From the NCBI GenBank assembly GCA_905479535.1, contig CAJQMW010000303.1, positions 1-9,142 of the forward strand: a stretch of 9,142 bases of DNA. Reading direction: 5' to 3'. Origin of the DNA: an uncultured Maribacter sp. (GTDB lineage Bacteria; Bacteroidota; Bacteroidia; Flavobacteriales; Flavobacteriaceae). The translations under genes were made by a program, and so were the position numbers. The notes under the pieces are model-generated. The model did not search any database, had not been told where the DNA came from, and saw only the letters and a program-made list of their open reading frames with translations. Shown piece by piece: positions 1-8,757 of the stretch; positions within the stretch are counted from its first letter, which is position 1; every line of letters begins with the position of its first letter.

Positions 1-1496
1 AGTTCCGTACTGTAGACATAGGAAAGGTTCCGCAACTCGCTTTTGAGCAATTGAAAATCTTTCATTAATACGGAGTCCGGAATACTTTCCAATATTTCCC
101 CGTTTAAGGCCAACACCTGATTTAAATTCGTGCCGATTGGCTGTTCTTGCAAAAAATTGATTTGCTTAGTGACCACAATCGTACCTATCAATAAAACGAT
201 GGTCGCCAAAAATTGGCCTATGATGAGTCCTTTCCTGATGTTTAATCCAGAAGAGGAAGTGCTAATTTTACCTTTTAAGGCCTTCGCGGGTGTATAATTG
301 CTCAAAACTATCGCAGGGTAAATTCCAGAGAGCAGGGTACCAAGCAGTATAAAGCTAAAGAGGGATAAAATGTTTCCGAAACTGGAAAAATCTAAGACCA
401 ATTCTTTCCCTACATAATTATTGAAGGTCGGCAGAATTACAAGTACTACAACCATAGCTACTATTATAGCTATCGAATTCAAGAGTAATGACTCTAAAAT
501 CGACTGTACGAGTATTTGTGACCGCTGCGCCCCTGCAACCTTACGGATTCCTGTTTCCTTGGCACGTTCCAAAGACTTAGTGGTCGAAAGGTTTACATAG
601 TTCAGCCAAGAAAGCACTATGATTATAAAGGCAATTGCCATTAGAAAACCAACCCTGCTTCCACTCCCATTGGCCTCTACTTCATAAGGTTTATCGGAAT
701 AAAGATGAATGTCTTCCAAAGGTTCTATATTATGCCTTTCAAAAGGAAGACTTTCTACTTTGAAATCCGTGATCTTTTTCTTCAAAAGCGCTACATCGGT
801 ATTTTTATCCAGTTTAATGTAGGTAAATAGGTTATTGCCATTCCAATTTGGTTCCGGTTTATCTCGATATCCTTCCCATGTTTTCAATGTACTGAATGAA
901 ATCAAAAAATCGTTCTTCATATGGACGTTCGTCGGAAAGTCTTGCAAAACTCCATTTACCGTAAATACCTTTTCACTGCCATAAAAAATTTGCAACGATT
1001 TACCAAGGGGATCCGTATTACCAAAAATCTTTTTGGCAAGCGATGTGGTCAATACTATCGTGTACGGGTCCTTTAAGACGTTATTTAAATCGCCTTTGAG
1101 CAAAGGATATTTAAAAATATCAAAGAATGATGGGTCCGCCACTGCACCTTTCTCCCCATTGATCAATTTATCATCATGCTTGAACGTTATATCGGTTATA
1201 TGCCCTAGCCGCACAAATTCCTTGATTTCTGCAAATGCCTCCTTTAAGGTAGGCCCACTTAAATTATAGGTCTGGGCGTCCCCGGGAACGAACACGCCAT
1301 CCTCGGTATAATCCATATAAACACGCTGTACGTTCTGCGAACCCGCAAACGTATCATAGCTCTTTTCATAGTTCACATAGAGCATGATCAATACAAATGA
1401 TGCTATCCCAATGGAAAGACCGGCGATATTGATAAAGGAATACAGCTTGTTCTTAAGCAGATATCTTGTTGAGATTTTTAGGAATAGTTTGTACAT
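1..1496 (-). CDS. FtsX/MacB-type ABC transporter permease (E), C-terminal part cut by the window edge
   Basis: My reading of the minus strand is open from ATG at 1496 to the window edge, giving 498 codons with no stop. Full-length neighbours have 786-804 residues, so about 300 are missing. Visible parts: N-terminal helix about 20-42 (contains AGLSIGIASFVLI); extracytoplasmic MacB_PCD-like domain about 45-280; helices about 283-303, 334-356 and 372-397, forming the first FtsX unit, with the cytoplasmic signature RAKETGIRKVAGA at 311-323; a further helix about 424-443, then the start of the second extracytoplasmic domain. It should act as an integral inner-membrane subunit with a separate ATPase; the substrate is unknown. 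The start lies 11 nt after the stop of the preceding permease, with GGAG overlapping that stop, so translation is probably coupled. The N-terminus (LKIS, KNKLYS, GLSIGIAS) resembles B more than A or C. Family assignment is firm; function is inferred from the family. Confidence 0.93.
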   Translation of the reverse strand, partial: MYKLFLKISTRYLLKNKLYSFINIAGLSIGIASFVLIMLYVNYEKSYDTFAGSQNVQRVYMDYTEDGVFVPGDAQTYNLSGPTLKEAFAEIKEFVRLGHITDITFKHDDKLINGEKGAVADPSFFDIFKYPLLKGDLNNVLKDPYTIVLTTSLAKKIFGNTDPLGKSLQIFYGSEKVFTVNGVLQDFPTNVHMKNDFLISFSTLKTWEGYRDKPEPNWNGNNLFTYIKLDKNTDVALLKKKITDFKVESLPFERHNIEPLEDIHLYSDKPYEVEANGSGSRVGFLMAIAFIIIVLSWLNYVNLSTTKSLERAKETGIRKVAGAQRSQILVQSILESLLLNSIAIIVAMVVVLVILPTFNNYVGKELVLDFSSFGNILSLFSFILLGTLLSGIYPAIVLSNYTPAKALKGKISTSSSGLNIRKGLIIGQFLATIVLLIGTIVVTKQINFLQEQPIGTNLNQVLALNGEILESIPDSVLMKDFQLLKSELRNLSYVYSTE

Positions 1497-1505
1497 AGAT
1501 TTTGT

Positions 1506-1531
1506 TTTTACTCCGTTCGTAAACTTTTTAC
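1506..1531 (-). repeat. Copy 1 of a 26-nt identical repeat at the permease 3' ends (gene A)
   Basis: The 26 nt cover the codons for VKSLRTE, the TAA stop and two further A residues. They match the copies at 3937-3962 and 6333-6358 base for base. They begin GTAAAAAGTTTACG and end ACGGAGTAAAA on the minus strand. Confidence 0.9.
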
Positions 1532-3868
1532 CGGATTGGATCTTGCCGCTTTAATCGCCTGATAGCTCACAGTGAGAAAAGCAACGCCTAATGCAAGAAA
1601 ACCGGCAATACTAAAAATCCACCAGGAAATGTCAATCCTGTACGCAAATCCATCCAACCATTGGTTCATCGCATACCATGATATGGGTATCGCGATGAAT
1701 AGTGAGATCAAGACCAACTTCAAAAAATCTTTTGAAAGAAGCTTGGTGATTCCACTCACCGATGCCCCTAAAACTTTCCTGATACCTATTTCTTTGATTC
1801 TATTTTCAGCCATATAACTGGCTAGGCCGAACAACCCAAGACAACTAATGAAAATAGTAAGAAGCGTAAACAAGCTGACCAACTGACCTGTTCTTTTCTC
1901 GCTATCGAATTTTTTAGCATATACTTGATCTACAAATTCATAGTTGAAGGGGTACTCAGGATTGTATTTACGAAAAACAGCTTCAGAACTGGCGAGGCCT
2001 TCTTTTGTACTTAACGCTTTATGAAACTTTATGTGAATTACGTTAAACCAAGCTTTTGCCCCTTCTATAACCATGGGTTCTACTTTTTGAAATGGAGAAT
2101 TCATAATAAAGTCCTTTACCACACCAACGATATGCCAGTCGACACCATTATCTTTCACTATTTGCCCAATTGGTTGTTCCATATTCATAAGCTGTACCAT
2201 TGATTCATTCACAATAGCAGCTGTAGAGTCCGTCGGATATGCTTTCAAATCAAAGTCGCGACCGGTAATTATCTCCAAGCCCATGGTTTGCGTAACGGCG
2301 TCATCAGCAATAAACCTGTGAACCAACGTCATGTTATCCTCACTTTTACCCTTCCATTCAAAACCCCAAGTATTGCTCCACGTCTCGGTTATGGGAGAAT
2401 TCGTCTTCGTTACGGACACAGCTATTCCAGTGGATAAAAGTTCCTCCTTAATGGAGGAATAATTTTTTTCCACATCACCTTCCATCATGGTGTAAATCAA
2501 ATTATTTTTTGAATAACCGGTTTGTCTGTCTTGCACTTTATTCAGTTGTTGTGTTACTATCAGACTGGCAGTAATCAAAATGATAGCTGAGGAAAATTGA
2601 AGCACTACCAAAACCTTTCTAGGAGTTACGGGGCTTTTCATTTTCTTAAAAGTTCCTTTCAAAACTGCGGTAGGTTTGAACCCAGAAAGGTATAACGCTG
2701 GGTAGCTGCCTGCCAAAATCCCGGTGAATAAAATAACACCAAGGGCAGACAACCATAACCAAACGTTCGTAATATCTAAGGACAAAGGTTTGGCTATTAA
2801 TGTGCTAAATGAGGGTAAGGCAATCAACACAATTAACAGGGCTAAAACGGCTGCAACGAAGGATATTAAAATAGCCTCTCCTAGAAACTGACCAATTAGT
2901 GCTCCCTTTTCAGCTCCGATTACTTTACGTATTCCCACTTCTTTGGCTCGCTTTTCACTACGTGCGGTACTCAGGTTCATAAAATTGATACAAGCTATAA
3001 TCAAAATGATGAATGCAATGATTCCGAACAATCGGATCAAATCAATACGTCCGCCTATTTCTTTTCCATTTTCAAATTCTGAATAGAGCCAGTATCTTGA
3101 CCAAGGGTACAAAAAGGTAACCATATCAGGAGAATCTTTATCATAAGTCTCACGCAAGGTTTTTATTTTCTCTGAAAAAGCTTCATAATTGGTTCCTTCT
3201 TTCAATAGTACATAAGTGGCTATAGAATTATTACCCCAATGCCTATCATTCCAACCTTTCTGGTGTAGATACGCCCAAGGCATCAAAAATTCAAAATTGA
3301 ATCCTGTATTATTGGGGAGGTCTTTTAATATTCCCGTTACCTTGAAGGTGTCGGCATTGTCTACCTTTACCACTTTCCCTACAGCTGGTTCATTGCCAAA
3401 TAACTTTTTTGCAAAAGTTTCGGTAATTACCACCGAATTGACATCTTCAAAAACAGTTTCTATATTACCCTCTATTAGTGGAAAGCTAAACATTTTCAAA
3501 AAGTCCGGATCCACAATTGTACCTGTAGCTTTAATTCTTTTCTCATCTACAGAAAATAAGAAGGTGTCATCATAATTATAGCGCGAAACACCTTCCACTT
3601 CAGGATAATCTTTTTTAATTGTAGGGCCCATTATTTTAGGAGTAGAGTTCCAAGTCCATATTTCGCCATCAATGGGATACTCATTGTACACCTCGTAAAT
3701 CCTATCCTTCTTCTCGTGGAACTGATCAATTCCTACTTCAAAGTTGATCCATATTAAAATAAGTGCCGTAACTGCTAATCCTATGGAGAGGCCAACAATA
3801 TTGAGTATTGAAAAACTTCTGTTACGTAATAAATTTCGCCAAGCTACTTTTAGATAGTTTTTAAACAT
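1508..3868 (-). CDS. FtsX/MacB-type ABC transporter permease (A), 786 aa
   Basis: This is a complete two-repeat permease. Predicted order: helix about 19-42; extracytoplasmic MacB_PCD-like domain about 45-278; first FtsX unit with helices about 281-301, 333-355 and 368-393 and the signature RAKEVGIRKVIGA (307-319); helix about 417-440; second extracytoplasmic domain about 445-660 (contains GRDFD and VGVVKDF); second FtsX unit with helices about 664-686, 714-736 and 749-770 and the signature RIKEIGIRKVLGA (690-702). It ends in NPVKSLRTE. Length is normal for the Bacteroidota family. It should be an inner-membrane subunit needing an external ATPase, with no substrate evident. ATG at 3868 is chosen because it places MFKNYLKVAWRNLLRNR directly before the first helix, as in its paralogues. 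The leader is A-rich without a clear Shine-Dalgarno sequence and resembles the leader of C. The upstream stop is 70 nt away and the downstream permease starts 11 nt beyond its own stop. Confidence 0.96.
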   Translation of the reverse strand: MFKNYLKVAWRNLLRNRSFSILNIVGLSIGLAVTALILIWINFEVGIDQFHEKKDRIYEVYNEYPIDGEIWTWNSTPKIMGPTIKKDYPEVEGVSRYNYDDTFLFSVDEKRIKATGTIVDPDFLKMFSFPLIEGNIETVFEDVNSVVITETFAKKLFGNEPAVGKVVKVDNADTFKVTGILKDLPNNTGFNFEFLMPWAYLHQKGWNDRHWGNNSIATYVLLKEGTNYEAFSEKIKTLRETYDKDSPDMVTFLYPWSRYWLYSEFENGKEIGGRIDLIRLFGIIAFIILIIACINFMNLSTARSEKRAKEVGIRKVIGAEKGALIGQFLGEAILISFVAAVLALLIVLIALPSFSTLIAKPLSLDITNVWLWLSALGVILFTGILAGSYPALYLSGFKPTAVLKGTFKKMKSPVTPRKVLVVLQFSSAIILITASLIVTQQLNKVQDRQTGYSKNNLIYTMMEGDVEKNYSSIKEELLSTGIAVSVTKTNSPITETWSNTWGFEWKGKSEDNMTLVHRFIADDAVTQTMGLEIITGRDFDLKAYPTDSTAAIVNESMVQLMNMEQPIGQIVKDNGVDWHIVGVVKDFIMNSPFQKVEPMVIEGAKAWFNVIHIKFHKALSTKEGLASSEAVFRKYNPEYPFNYEFVDQVYAKKFDSEKRTGQLVSLFTLLTIFISCLGLFGLASYMAENRIKEIGIRKVLGASVSGITKLLSKDFLKLVLISLFIAIPISWYAMNQWLDGFAYRIDISWWIFSIAGFLALGVAFLTVSYQAIKAARSNPVKSLRTE
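1511..1514 (-). promoter_or_regulatory. Shine-Dalgarno-like GGAG for permease E, overlapping the stop region of A
   Basis: The terminal ACG GAG TAA of A again supplies GGAG, 14 nt before the ATG at 1496. Motif, spacing and the 11-nt stop-to-start gap are the same as at the C-B junction. Confidence 0.4.
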
Positions 3869-3938
3869 GTTTGTTTTTTTATCGATGCTTCAACCGCACG
3901 TTGCCTAAGCTTAGTGAACTTCTTCAGCACAATTTGTT
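3869..3938. other. 70-nt gap between permeases B and A
   Basis: This gap is much longer than the 11-nt gaps at the other two junctions. It holds a perfect 10-bp palindrome, CTAAGCTTAG (3905-3914), and a bulged hairpin made of GCTTCAAC (3887-3894) with GTTG (3900-3903) and AAGC (3907-3910). In the direction of transcription an A-run, not a T-run, follows, so it does not look like a terminator. I see no clear promoter. Confidence 0.5.
3873..3888 (-). promoter_or_regulatory. A-rich leader of permease A, similar to the leader of C
   Basis: The 16 nt GCATCGATAAAAAAAC end 4 nt before the ATG of A. They match 14 of 16 positions of the segment at 8758-8773 before C. No GGAG-type site is present, so initiation here probably relies on the unstructured A-rich leader usual in Bacteroidota. 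Confidence 0.45.
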
Positions 3939-3962
3939 TTACTCCGTTCGTAAACTTTTTAC
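3937..3962 (-). repeat. Copy 2 of the 26-nt identical repeat (gene B)
   Basis: This copy has the same codon choices for VKSLRTE and stop as the copies in A and C. Just before it the DNA diverges (AACCCC here, AATCCG in A, AACCCG in C). Unlike the other two copies it is followed by a 70-nt gap rather than a nearby start codon. Confidence 0.9.
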
Positions 3963-6323
3963 GGGGTTCACCGTCGCAGATTTTATAGCCTGAATACCCA
4001 ACGTAATTGAGGTAATTAATAAGGCTATAAGTCCCGCTAAAGCAAACATCCACCATTGAATAGTTATACTGTAGGCGAAACTGCCCAACCATGCGTTCAT
4101 CATGTACCACGCTATGGGGAAGGCTATCATGGCGGCAATACCTACCAAAATGATATAATCTTTTGATAGCAAAACCACTATTTTCATCACTCCGGCCCCT
4201 AATACTTTTCGAATACCGATTTCTTTTATCCGTCTTTTCGCCATAAAGGATATCAAACCGAACATCCCCAAGCATGATATAAAAATTGTCAATAGTGCAA
4301 CAATATTTACAGTTTTCAACATACCTTCAATAAGACGGTATTGCCCACTTACTTTTTCAGTCAGATAGCTTTGAGCAAAGGTTTTTCTAGAATCTATTTG
4401 AGCGAAAGCACTTGCTAATATATCCTGAACTACTTTTTCCCGACCTTCAATAATCCGAACAGAAAGATAGCGGTGTTGATCTAAACGCTTTTCGCTACGA
4501 TAATAATGCACCAAAGGTTCAACGGCACGCTGCAAATCTTGATAATGAAAATCTTCCATGACTCCAACGACCGGATTACCATTAAAATCACTATTCTTAA
4601 AGTTTAAGCGCTTTCCCTCGATTGACGTCCATCCAAAAGCTTCCATGGCACTGCGATTGATAATCACAGGTTGCTCTGCCGTGTTGTCTATGGTACGGTT
4701 AAAATCCCTTCCTTCCACTAATGGGATTTTTAGTGTTTTCAGATAACCATCATCGGTGTAAGAACGACGCATCCGAACATCGGTATCCGTTTTTGCATCA
4801 TAAAAACTCGTATAGTTAAAGTAATAATCCGAAGGTACGGCTTGGCTTGTCGTTATACTTATTACGTAGGGGTTAGCCTTCAACTCATCTAATAATGCGT
4901 TGAAGCTAGAATTGGCCGCATCTATGTTTTTATAGTCAAGTTCAATGTTTCCTACAACTACATTTTCGCGCTCAAAACCTAAGTCGGCTTTTTTCATAAA
5001 CCTAATCTGACTATTTAAGATAATAGCGATACAGATAAACAAAATAGCGACGGAAAATTGAAGTATAATAAAGGTATTCTTAAAAAAGAAGTTCCCTCTC
5101 GCACTATCGATCTTTCCTTTTATACCTTGGGAAATAGGCAGCGAAATAAACCGTAACGTAGGAAGAATCCCAACAACCAGTGTTACCAGAACTCCCAAAC
5201 CAATTGCACATAGAACAATAGCATAATCATTTTTAAAACTGAAGCTTATTTTTCCAAAATCCGCACCATAAACTTCGTTCAGCTTAGGCAATAAAAATAA
5301 AATAAATAGACCCCCGGAAATAAGAATCGAAACAAGGACCAAAAGTCCGTTTTCTAAACAAAATTGAGCTACAACACCTTTCTTGCTTCCACCCAAAATC
5401 TTCCGAACTGCTATATTTTTGGTGCGGCGGAACATGGTTGACGTATTCAAGTTCAATAAATTTACCAATACAATCAACAAGACAAAAAATGCCGCCGCGA
5501 TAGAGCCACCAATTATCGTTTCTACCACTGGGATAGAATCCATTCGTACTTCTGAATGTGGGACTACTTCCATTCTTGAAATCAACGAAGGGTCCGTATA
5601 GTTTTCTTGGACTAGTTTATCTATTCGTTTTTCAAATTGTGCTATGTCGGTATCTGGACGTAGTTTCAGGTATAATGGCGAAAAACTATCACCCCAGTTC
5701 ATTTGACGCTCAAAACTGGGATTACCTTTCAACAATGTATTTGGTAATAAAACTCCCAAACGAAATGCCGAATATGGACTTATAGGTTCCAAAACTCCAG
5801 TTACCGTAAGGTTTAGTGTGTCCGCGGCAATTAAAGTTCCTCCTACTGGATTTTCATTTCCGTAAAGCTGTTGACTTACCTTATCTGTTAGTACAATAGA
5901 ATATTTCTCCTTTAATGCAGTTTGTTGATTACCATACTTTAGTGGTAGGCCAAAGACCTCAAAAAACGTTGGGTCTGCATAATCTGTTCTATTCTGAAAT
6001 TCTTTATCCGCAACTTCCAACCAAATGTTACCCCAACCATGTAAGTGGGTACCTGCTTCAACCTCTGGGGAGGTGCTCATTATTTTATCCAATAAAGGAT
6101 ATACAGCCTCATTATAATCATTACCATCTGCTAAATGTGTTTTGAGGTAATAAATATGTTCTTGTTCCGGTATATTAGCATCTGCGGTGTAGTAAGCATA
6201 AACTGAAAAAAGCAGGGTCAGCACGCTTCCTATTCCAATGCTGAGACCAAGAAGGTTTAGTGAAGAGAGCAATCTATTTTTCCAGAGATTGCGAAGGGAT
6301 AGTTTCAAGTGGTTCTTTAACAT
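3939..6323 (-). CDS. FtsX/MacB-type ABC transporter permease (B), 794 aa, divergent first FtsX loop
   Basis: This is a complete two-repeat permease. Predicted order: helix about 20-45; extracytoplasmic domain about 47-265; helices about 270-292, 324-346 and 367-390; helix about 415-436; second extracytoplasmic domain about 440-668 (contains GRDFN and VGVMEDFHYQDL); helices about 672-694, 723-742 and 755-776. The second FtsX cytoplasmic signature is canonical (RIKEIGIRKVLGA, 698-710), but the first reads RTKNIAVRKILGG (300-312): the glutamate and two otherwise conserved positions seen in A, C and E are changed. This repeat may couple differently to the ATPase, which is an inference. It ends in NPVKSLRTE. 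ATG at 6323 fits the conserved N-terminus (MLKNHLKLSLRNLWKNR) and lies 11 nt after the stop of C, with GGAG overlapping that stop. Cotranscription with C is very likely. The transported substrate is not apparent. Confidence 0.96.
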   Translation of the reverse strand: MLKNHLKLSLRNLWKNRLLSSLNLLGLSIGIGSVLTLLFSVYAYYTADANIPEQEHIYYLKTHLADGNDYNEAVYPLLDKIMSTSPEVEAGTHLHGWGNIWLEVADKEFQNRTDYADPTFFEVFGLPLKYGNQQTALKEKYSIVLTDKVSQQLYGNENPVGGTLIAADTLNLTVTGVLEPISPYSAFRLGVLLPNTLLKGNPSFERQMNWGDSFSPLYLKLRPDTDIAQFEKRIDKLVQENYTDPSLISRMEVVPHSEVRMDSIPVVETIIGGSIAAAFFVLLIVLVNLLNLNTSTMFRRTKNIAVRKILGGSKKGVVAQFCLENGLLVLVSILISGGLFILFLLPKLNEVYGADFGKISFSFKNDYAIVLCAIGLGVLVTLVVGILPTLRFISLPISQGIKGKIDSARGNFFFKNTFIILQFSVAILFICIAIILNSQIRFMKKADLGFERENVVVGNIELDYKNIDAANSSFNALLDELKANPYVISITTSQAVPSDYYFNYTSFYDAKTDTDVRMRRSYTDDGYLKTLKIPLVEGRDFNRTIDNTAEQPVIINRSAMEAFGWTSIEGKRLNFKNSDFNGNPVVGVMEDFHYQDLQRAVEPLVHYYRSEKRLDQHRYLSVRIIEGREKVVQDILASAFAQIDSRKTFAQSYLTEKVSGQYRLIEGMLKTVNIVALLTIFISCLGMFGLISFMAKRRIKEIGIRKVLGAGVMKIVVLLSKDYIILVGIAAMIAFPIAWYMMNAWLGSFAYSITIQWWMFALAGLIALLITSITLGIQAIKSATVNPVKSLRTE

Positions 6324-6332
6324 ACTTGGATT

Positions 6333-6358
6333 TTTTACTCCGTTCGTAAACTTTTTAC
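6333..6358 (-). repeat. Copy 3 of the 26-nt identical repeat (gene C)
   Basis: This copy is identical to those in A and B, including all synonymous positions, and ends within the 11-nt gap before B. A short TTTAC/GTAAA inverted pair with a 7-nt loop lies inside every copy and would partly enclose GGAG. Confidence 0.9.
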
Positions 6359-8749
6359 CGGGTTTTGCCTTGCAGCTTTAATCGTTCTAACGCCAACCGT
6401 ACATAAAGCGATGACAGCAGCTAATAATCCTGCTGCTAGGAAAAACAAGGGACTAAGGTTAATTTTGAACGGATAATTTTTCAACCATTCTTTCATAAGC
6501 CACCAAGCTATTGGCAAAGCAATTAGAAATGATATTCCGATTAATTTCAAGAAGTCCTTGGTCAATAAAAAAGTAATATTGGCCACACTGGCACCAATTA
6601 CCTTTCTCACCCCAATTTCCTTGGTGCGCTGATTTACAATCAGCAACGAAATGGCAAAAAGACCTATACAGCTCAAAGCAATTGCCAATATGGACCCACT
6701 TGTGATCATAGTGGTTACTCGCTCCTCCTTTCTGAAAGTCCTGTTGATGTTTTCATCCAAGAACGAACCTAAAAATTCTGAATTGGGAGAAACCTTCGCC
6801 CAAGCATTTTCAATAGCATCGTAGGATTTTGCCAAGTTGGCCGGGGCCACTTTCACATAAGCATAGTACAAATCATAATCACGGCTCATCATCATCGTGA
6901 TTGGTGCTATCACTTTGTCCAAATTTTCAAAGTGGTAATCCTTGACCACCCCTATTACTGGAAAGCGTAAGGAATCATTAAAACTGATATATCCCGTTAA
7001 GGGGTCTTTTTCCCCGAACTCTTTGGCCATAGCCTCGTTGATGACCGCTCCTGACTTGTCGCTCGCGAATTCCCTACTAAAGTTCCGGCCAGCCACAAGT
7101 TCCAAATCCAATGTTTCCACATAGTCATAATCGACCGTTAAATAGTTGGTATTGATCATCCTGTTCTTGTATTCAAAACCGAACATACTACTTGAAACAC
7201 TACCGTCTTTTCCGTACCCTAAATTGTTGTCGGCTCCCGATGTTTCTAAAATGTCAGGGTTGCCTGCTAGTTCGTTTCGTAATAGTTCCAGAGCTTCATA
7301 GCTATTCTTTTTACCGTCCAATGGAAAGGAGAGTACTTGTTCTTTGTTGAAACCAAGATCTTTGTTTCGCATAAAATCCAACTGACTGTGCAGCACCAAT
7401 GTCCCCGTTATCATTAGAATAGCAATCCCGAACTGTAAAACCATTAAAGCATTCCTGACCCTATTTTTACCGGAGACATCCAATTTTCCTTTTAAGGATT
7501 GAATCGTGCCCATTTTACTCAAAAGCAAAGCTGGATAACCCCCTACGATTAAGGTTATTATGAGAACGGCCATCAGAAAAAACAAAATGTTCATTGGAGT
7601 CAAGATCAGTCCAAAAGAGACATCGGTCCTGAAAACGGTTTTAAATTCATCAATCAACAACATGCTTATAATTAAACCGGTCCCTACAGAAAAGACGAAA
7701 ACAAGTATGCTTTCTGTCCAAAACTGGAAAAAGAGCTGTTTGCGTTTTGCTCCCAGTGTTTTGCGCATGCCTATTTCCCTTAAGCGTTGTCCGCTTCTGG
7801 CAATGCTCATATTAATAAAGTTGACGCAAGCGATAAAAAGAATCAAAAAAGCAACGCCCAACACCAAATAGGCTTTGCCGCGGCTGACTTCGATATATCC
7901 ATTTCGGAACGTCGCAAAATTTTCATCTATCAATGGCAAAAGCTCAAACTTATAATAAAGACCATCGGGATCTGGCTGGGCACCATCTCGCTTGGCATTA
8001 GCTATTCGTTCATCAAAATTGTTATTGACCAAGGAACGTGTTGCCATATCAAACTGGCTGGGTGCCACGTTCTCGGCCAATTGCACGTATATATCGTGAT
8101 ATCTCGCACCCCATTCATTTTTATTTTCTAAATAATCCGCCTCTTTTTCGAACCGGACGGCAACTTCAAATTCCAATGTACTTTGCGGTGGTGTACTTTC
8201 CACTACGGTTCCAATGGTAAAAAGCTGATCTTTACCATCAATTTGAATTTGCACCGTTTTGCCTATGGGCTCTTCATTCCCGAACAATGCTTTAGCGGTT
8301 TCTTCGGTGATGACGATATCCGATTGATTTTCCAGAGGATTATCCATCTTCCCTTTAACAGCCGGAAAGGTGAACATATTGAAGAAATCAGCATCGACCC
8401 AAATGGCATCCATATTAATTTCTTTTTCCCCATAGGTCAGCACCGCCTCCTGCTGCAAATGGCGCGTTGCCTTCTCTATACCAGGCACTTCGTCCATTAT
8501 GATAGGCATTAATGGAGCGGCATGACTCACACTTACTTGAGACCCTTTAGGGTTTTGCCATACGGAGTAAACTTTATAAATATCCTTGGCATTAGCGTGA
8601 AAATTATCATAGGACAGATCAAAAAAACCGGCCATGGACAACAGGATGGCCACACCAAAAGCGACGGACAAACCAATGACGTTCAGAATGGTGAACGTTC
8701 TGTTCTTGAGAAGACTACGCCAAGTGGTTTTTAAATAATTATACAGCAT
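6335..8749 (-). CDS. FtsX/MacB-type ABC transporter permease (C), 804 aa
   Basis: This is the first intact gene of the array in transcription order and the longest. Predicted order: helix about 19-43; extracytoplasmic domain about 45-290; first FtsX unit with helices about 294-315, 345-367 and 385-409 and the signature RLREIGMRKTLGA (322-334); helix about 434-455; second extracytoplasmic domain about 460-675 (contains AGRNFSRE and VVKDYHFENLDK); second FtsX unit with helices about 680-703, 734-752 and 766-788 and the signature RTKEIGVRKVIGA (708-720). It ends in NPVKSLRTE. It has no ATPase motifs, so it should need a separate nucleotide-binding subunit. ATG at 8749 gives MLYNYLKTTWRSLLKNR, closely like the N-terminus of A. 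The leader is A-rich with no clear Shine-Dalgarno sequence, as is common in Bacteroidota. The 214-bp gap upstream is the only place in the window with room for a full promoter region. Specific role unknown. Confidence 0.96.
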   Translation of the reverse strand: MLYNYLKTTWRSLLKNRTFTILNVIGLSVAFGVAILLSMAGFFDLSYDNFHANAKDIYKVYSVWQNPKGSQVSVSHAAPLMPIIMDEVPGIEKATRHLQQEAVLTYGEKEINMDAIWVDADFFNMFTFPAVKGKMDNPLENQSDIVITEETAKALFGNEEPIGKTVQIQIDGKDQLFTIGTVVESTPPQSTLEFEVAVRFEKEADYLENKNEWGARYHDIYVQLAENVAPSQFDMATRSLVNNNFDERIANAKRDGAQPDPDGLYYKFELLPLIDENFATFRNGYIEVSRGKAYLVLGVAFLILFIACVNFINMSIARSGQRLREIGMRKTLGAKRKQLFFQFWTESILVFVFSVGTGLIISMLLIDEFKTVFRTDVSFGLILTPMNILFFLMAVLIITLIVGGYPALLLSKMGTIQSLKGKLDVSGKNRVRNALMVLQFGIAILMITGTLVLHSQLDFMRNKDLGFNKEQVLSFPLDGKKNSYEALELLRNELAGNPDILETSGADNNLGYGKDGSVSSSMFGFEYKNRMINTNYLTVDYDYVETLDLELVAGRNFSREFASDKSGAVINEAMAKEFGEKDPLTGYISFNDSLRFPVIGVVKDYHFENLDKVIAPITMMMSRDYDLYYAYVKVAPANLAKSYDAIENAWAKVSPNSEFLGSFLDENINRTFRKEERVTTMITSGSILAIALSCIGLFAISLLIVNQRTKEIGVRKVIGASVANITFLLTKDFLKLIGISFLIALPIAWWLMKEWLKNYPFKINLSPLFFLAAGLLAAVIALCTVGVRTIKAARQNPVKSLRTE
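6338..6341 (-). promoter_or_regulatory. Shine-Dalgarno-like GGAG for permease B, overlapping the stop region of C
   Basis: The last codons of C (ACG GAG TAA) contain GGAG. It lies 14 nt before the ATG of B, longer than the usual optimum, but the same spacing occurs before E. This supports the start at 6323 and possible translational coupling of B to C. Confidence 0.4.
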
Positions 8750-8757
8750 GATTGTTC

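Noticed and set aside
1033..1269. Plus-strand open frame inside permease E
   Set aside because: It is antisense to a well-conserved part of E, which continues uninterrupted from 1496 to the window edge, and its product resembles nothing.
3850..4275. 141-codon minus-strand reading frame overlapping the end of B and the B-A gap
   Set aside because: It lies almost entirely within B in another frame, has no recognisable domain, and runs into the start of A. B itself is clearly the real gene.
1506..6358. Attachment sites or mobile-element ends suggested by the three identical 26-nt repeats
   Set aside because: The repeats are in-frame gene ends encoding the same conserved peptide, there is no transposase or integrase, and the segments between them are ordinary paralogous genes.
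7560..8512. Cluster of overlapping plus-strand open frames of 60-114 codons opposite permease C
   Set aside because: They are antisense shadows of the membrane-protein codons of C, mutually overlapping and without leaders or recognisable domains.
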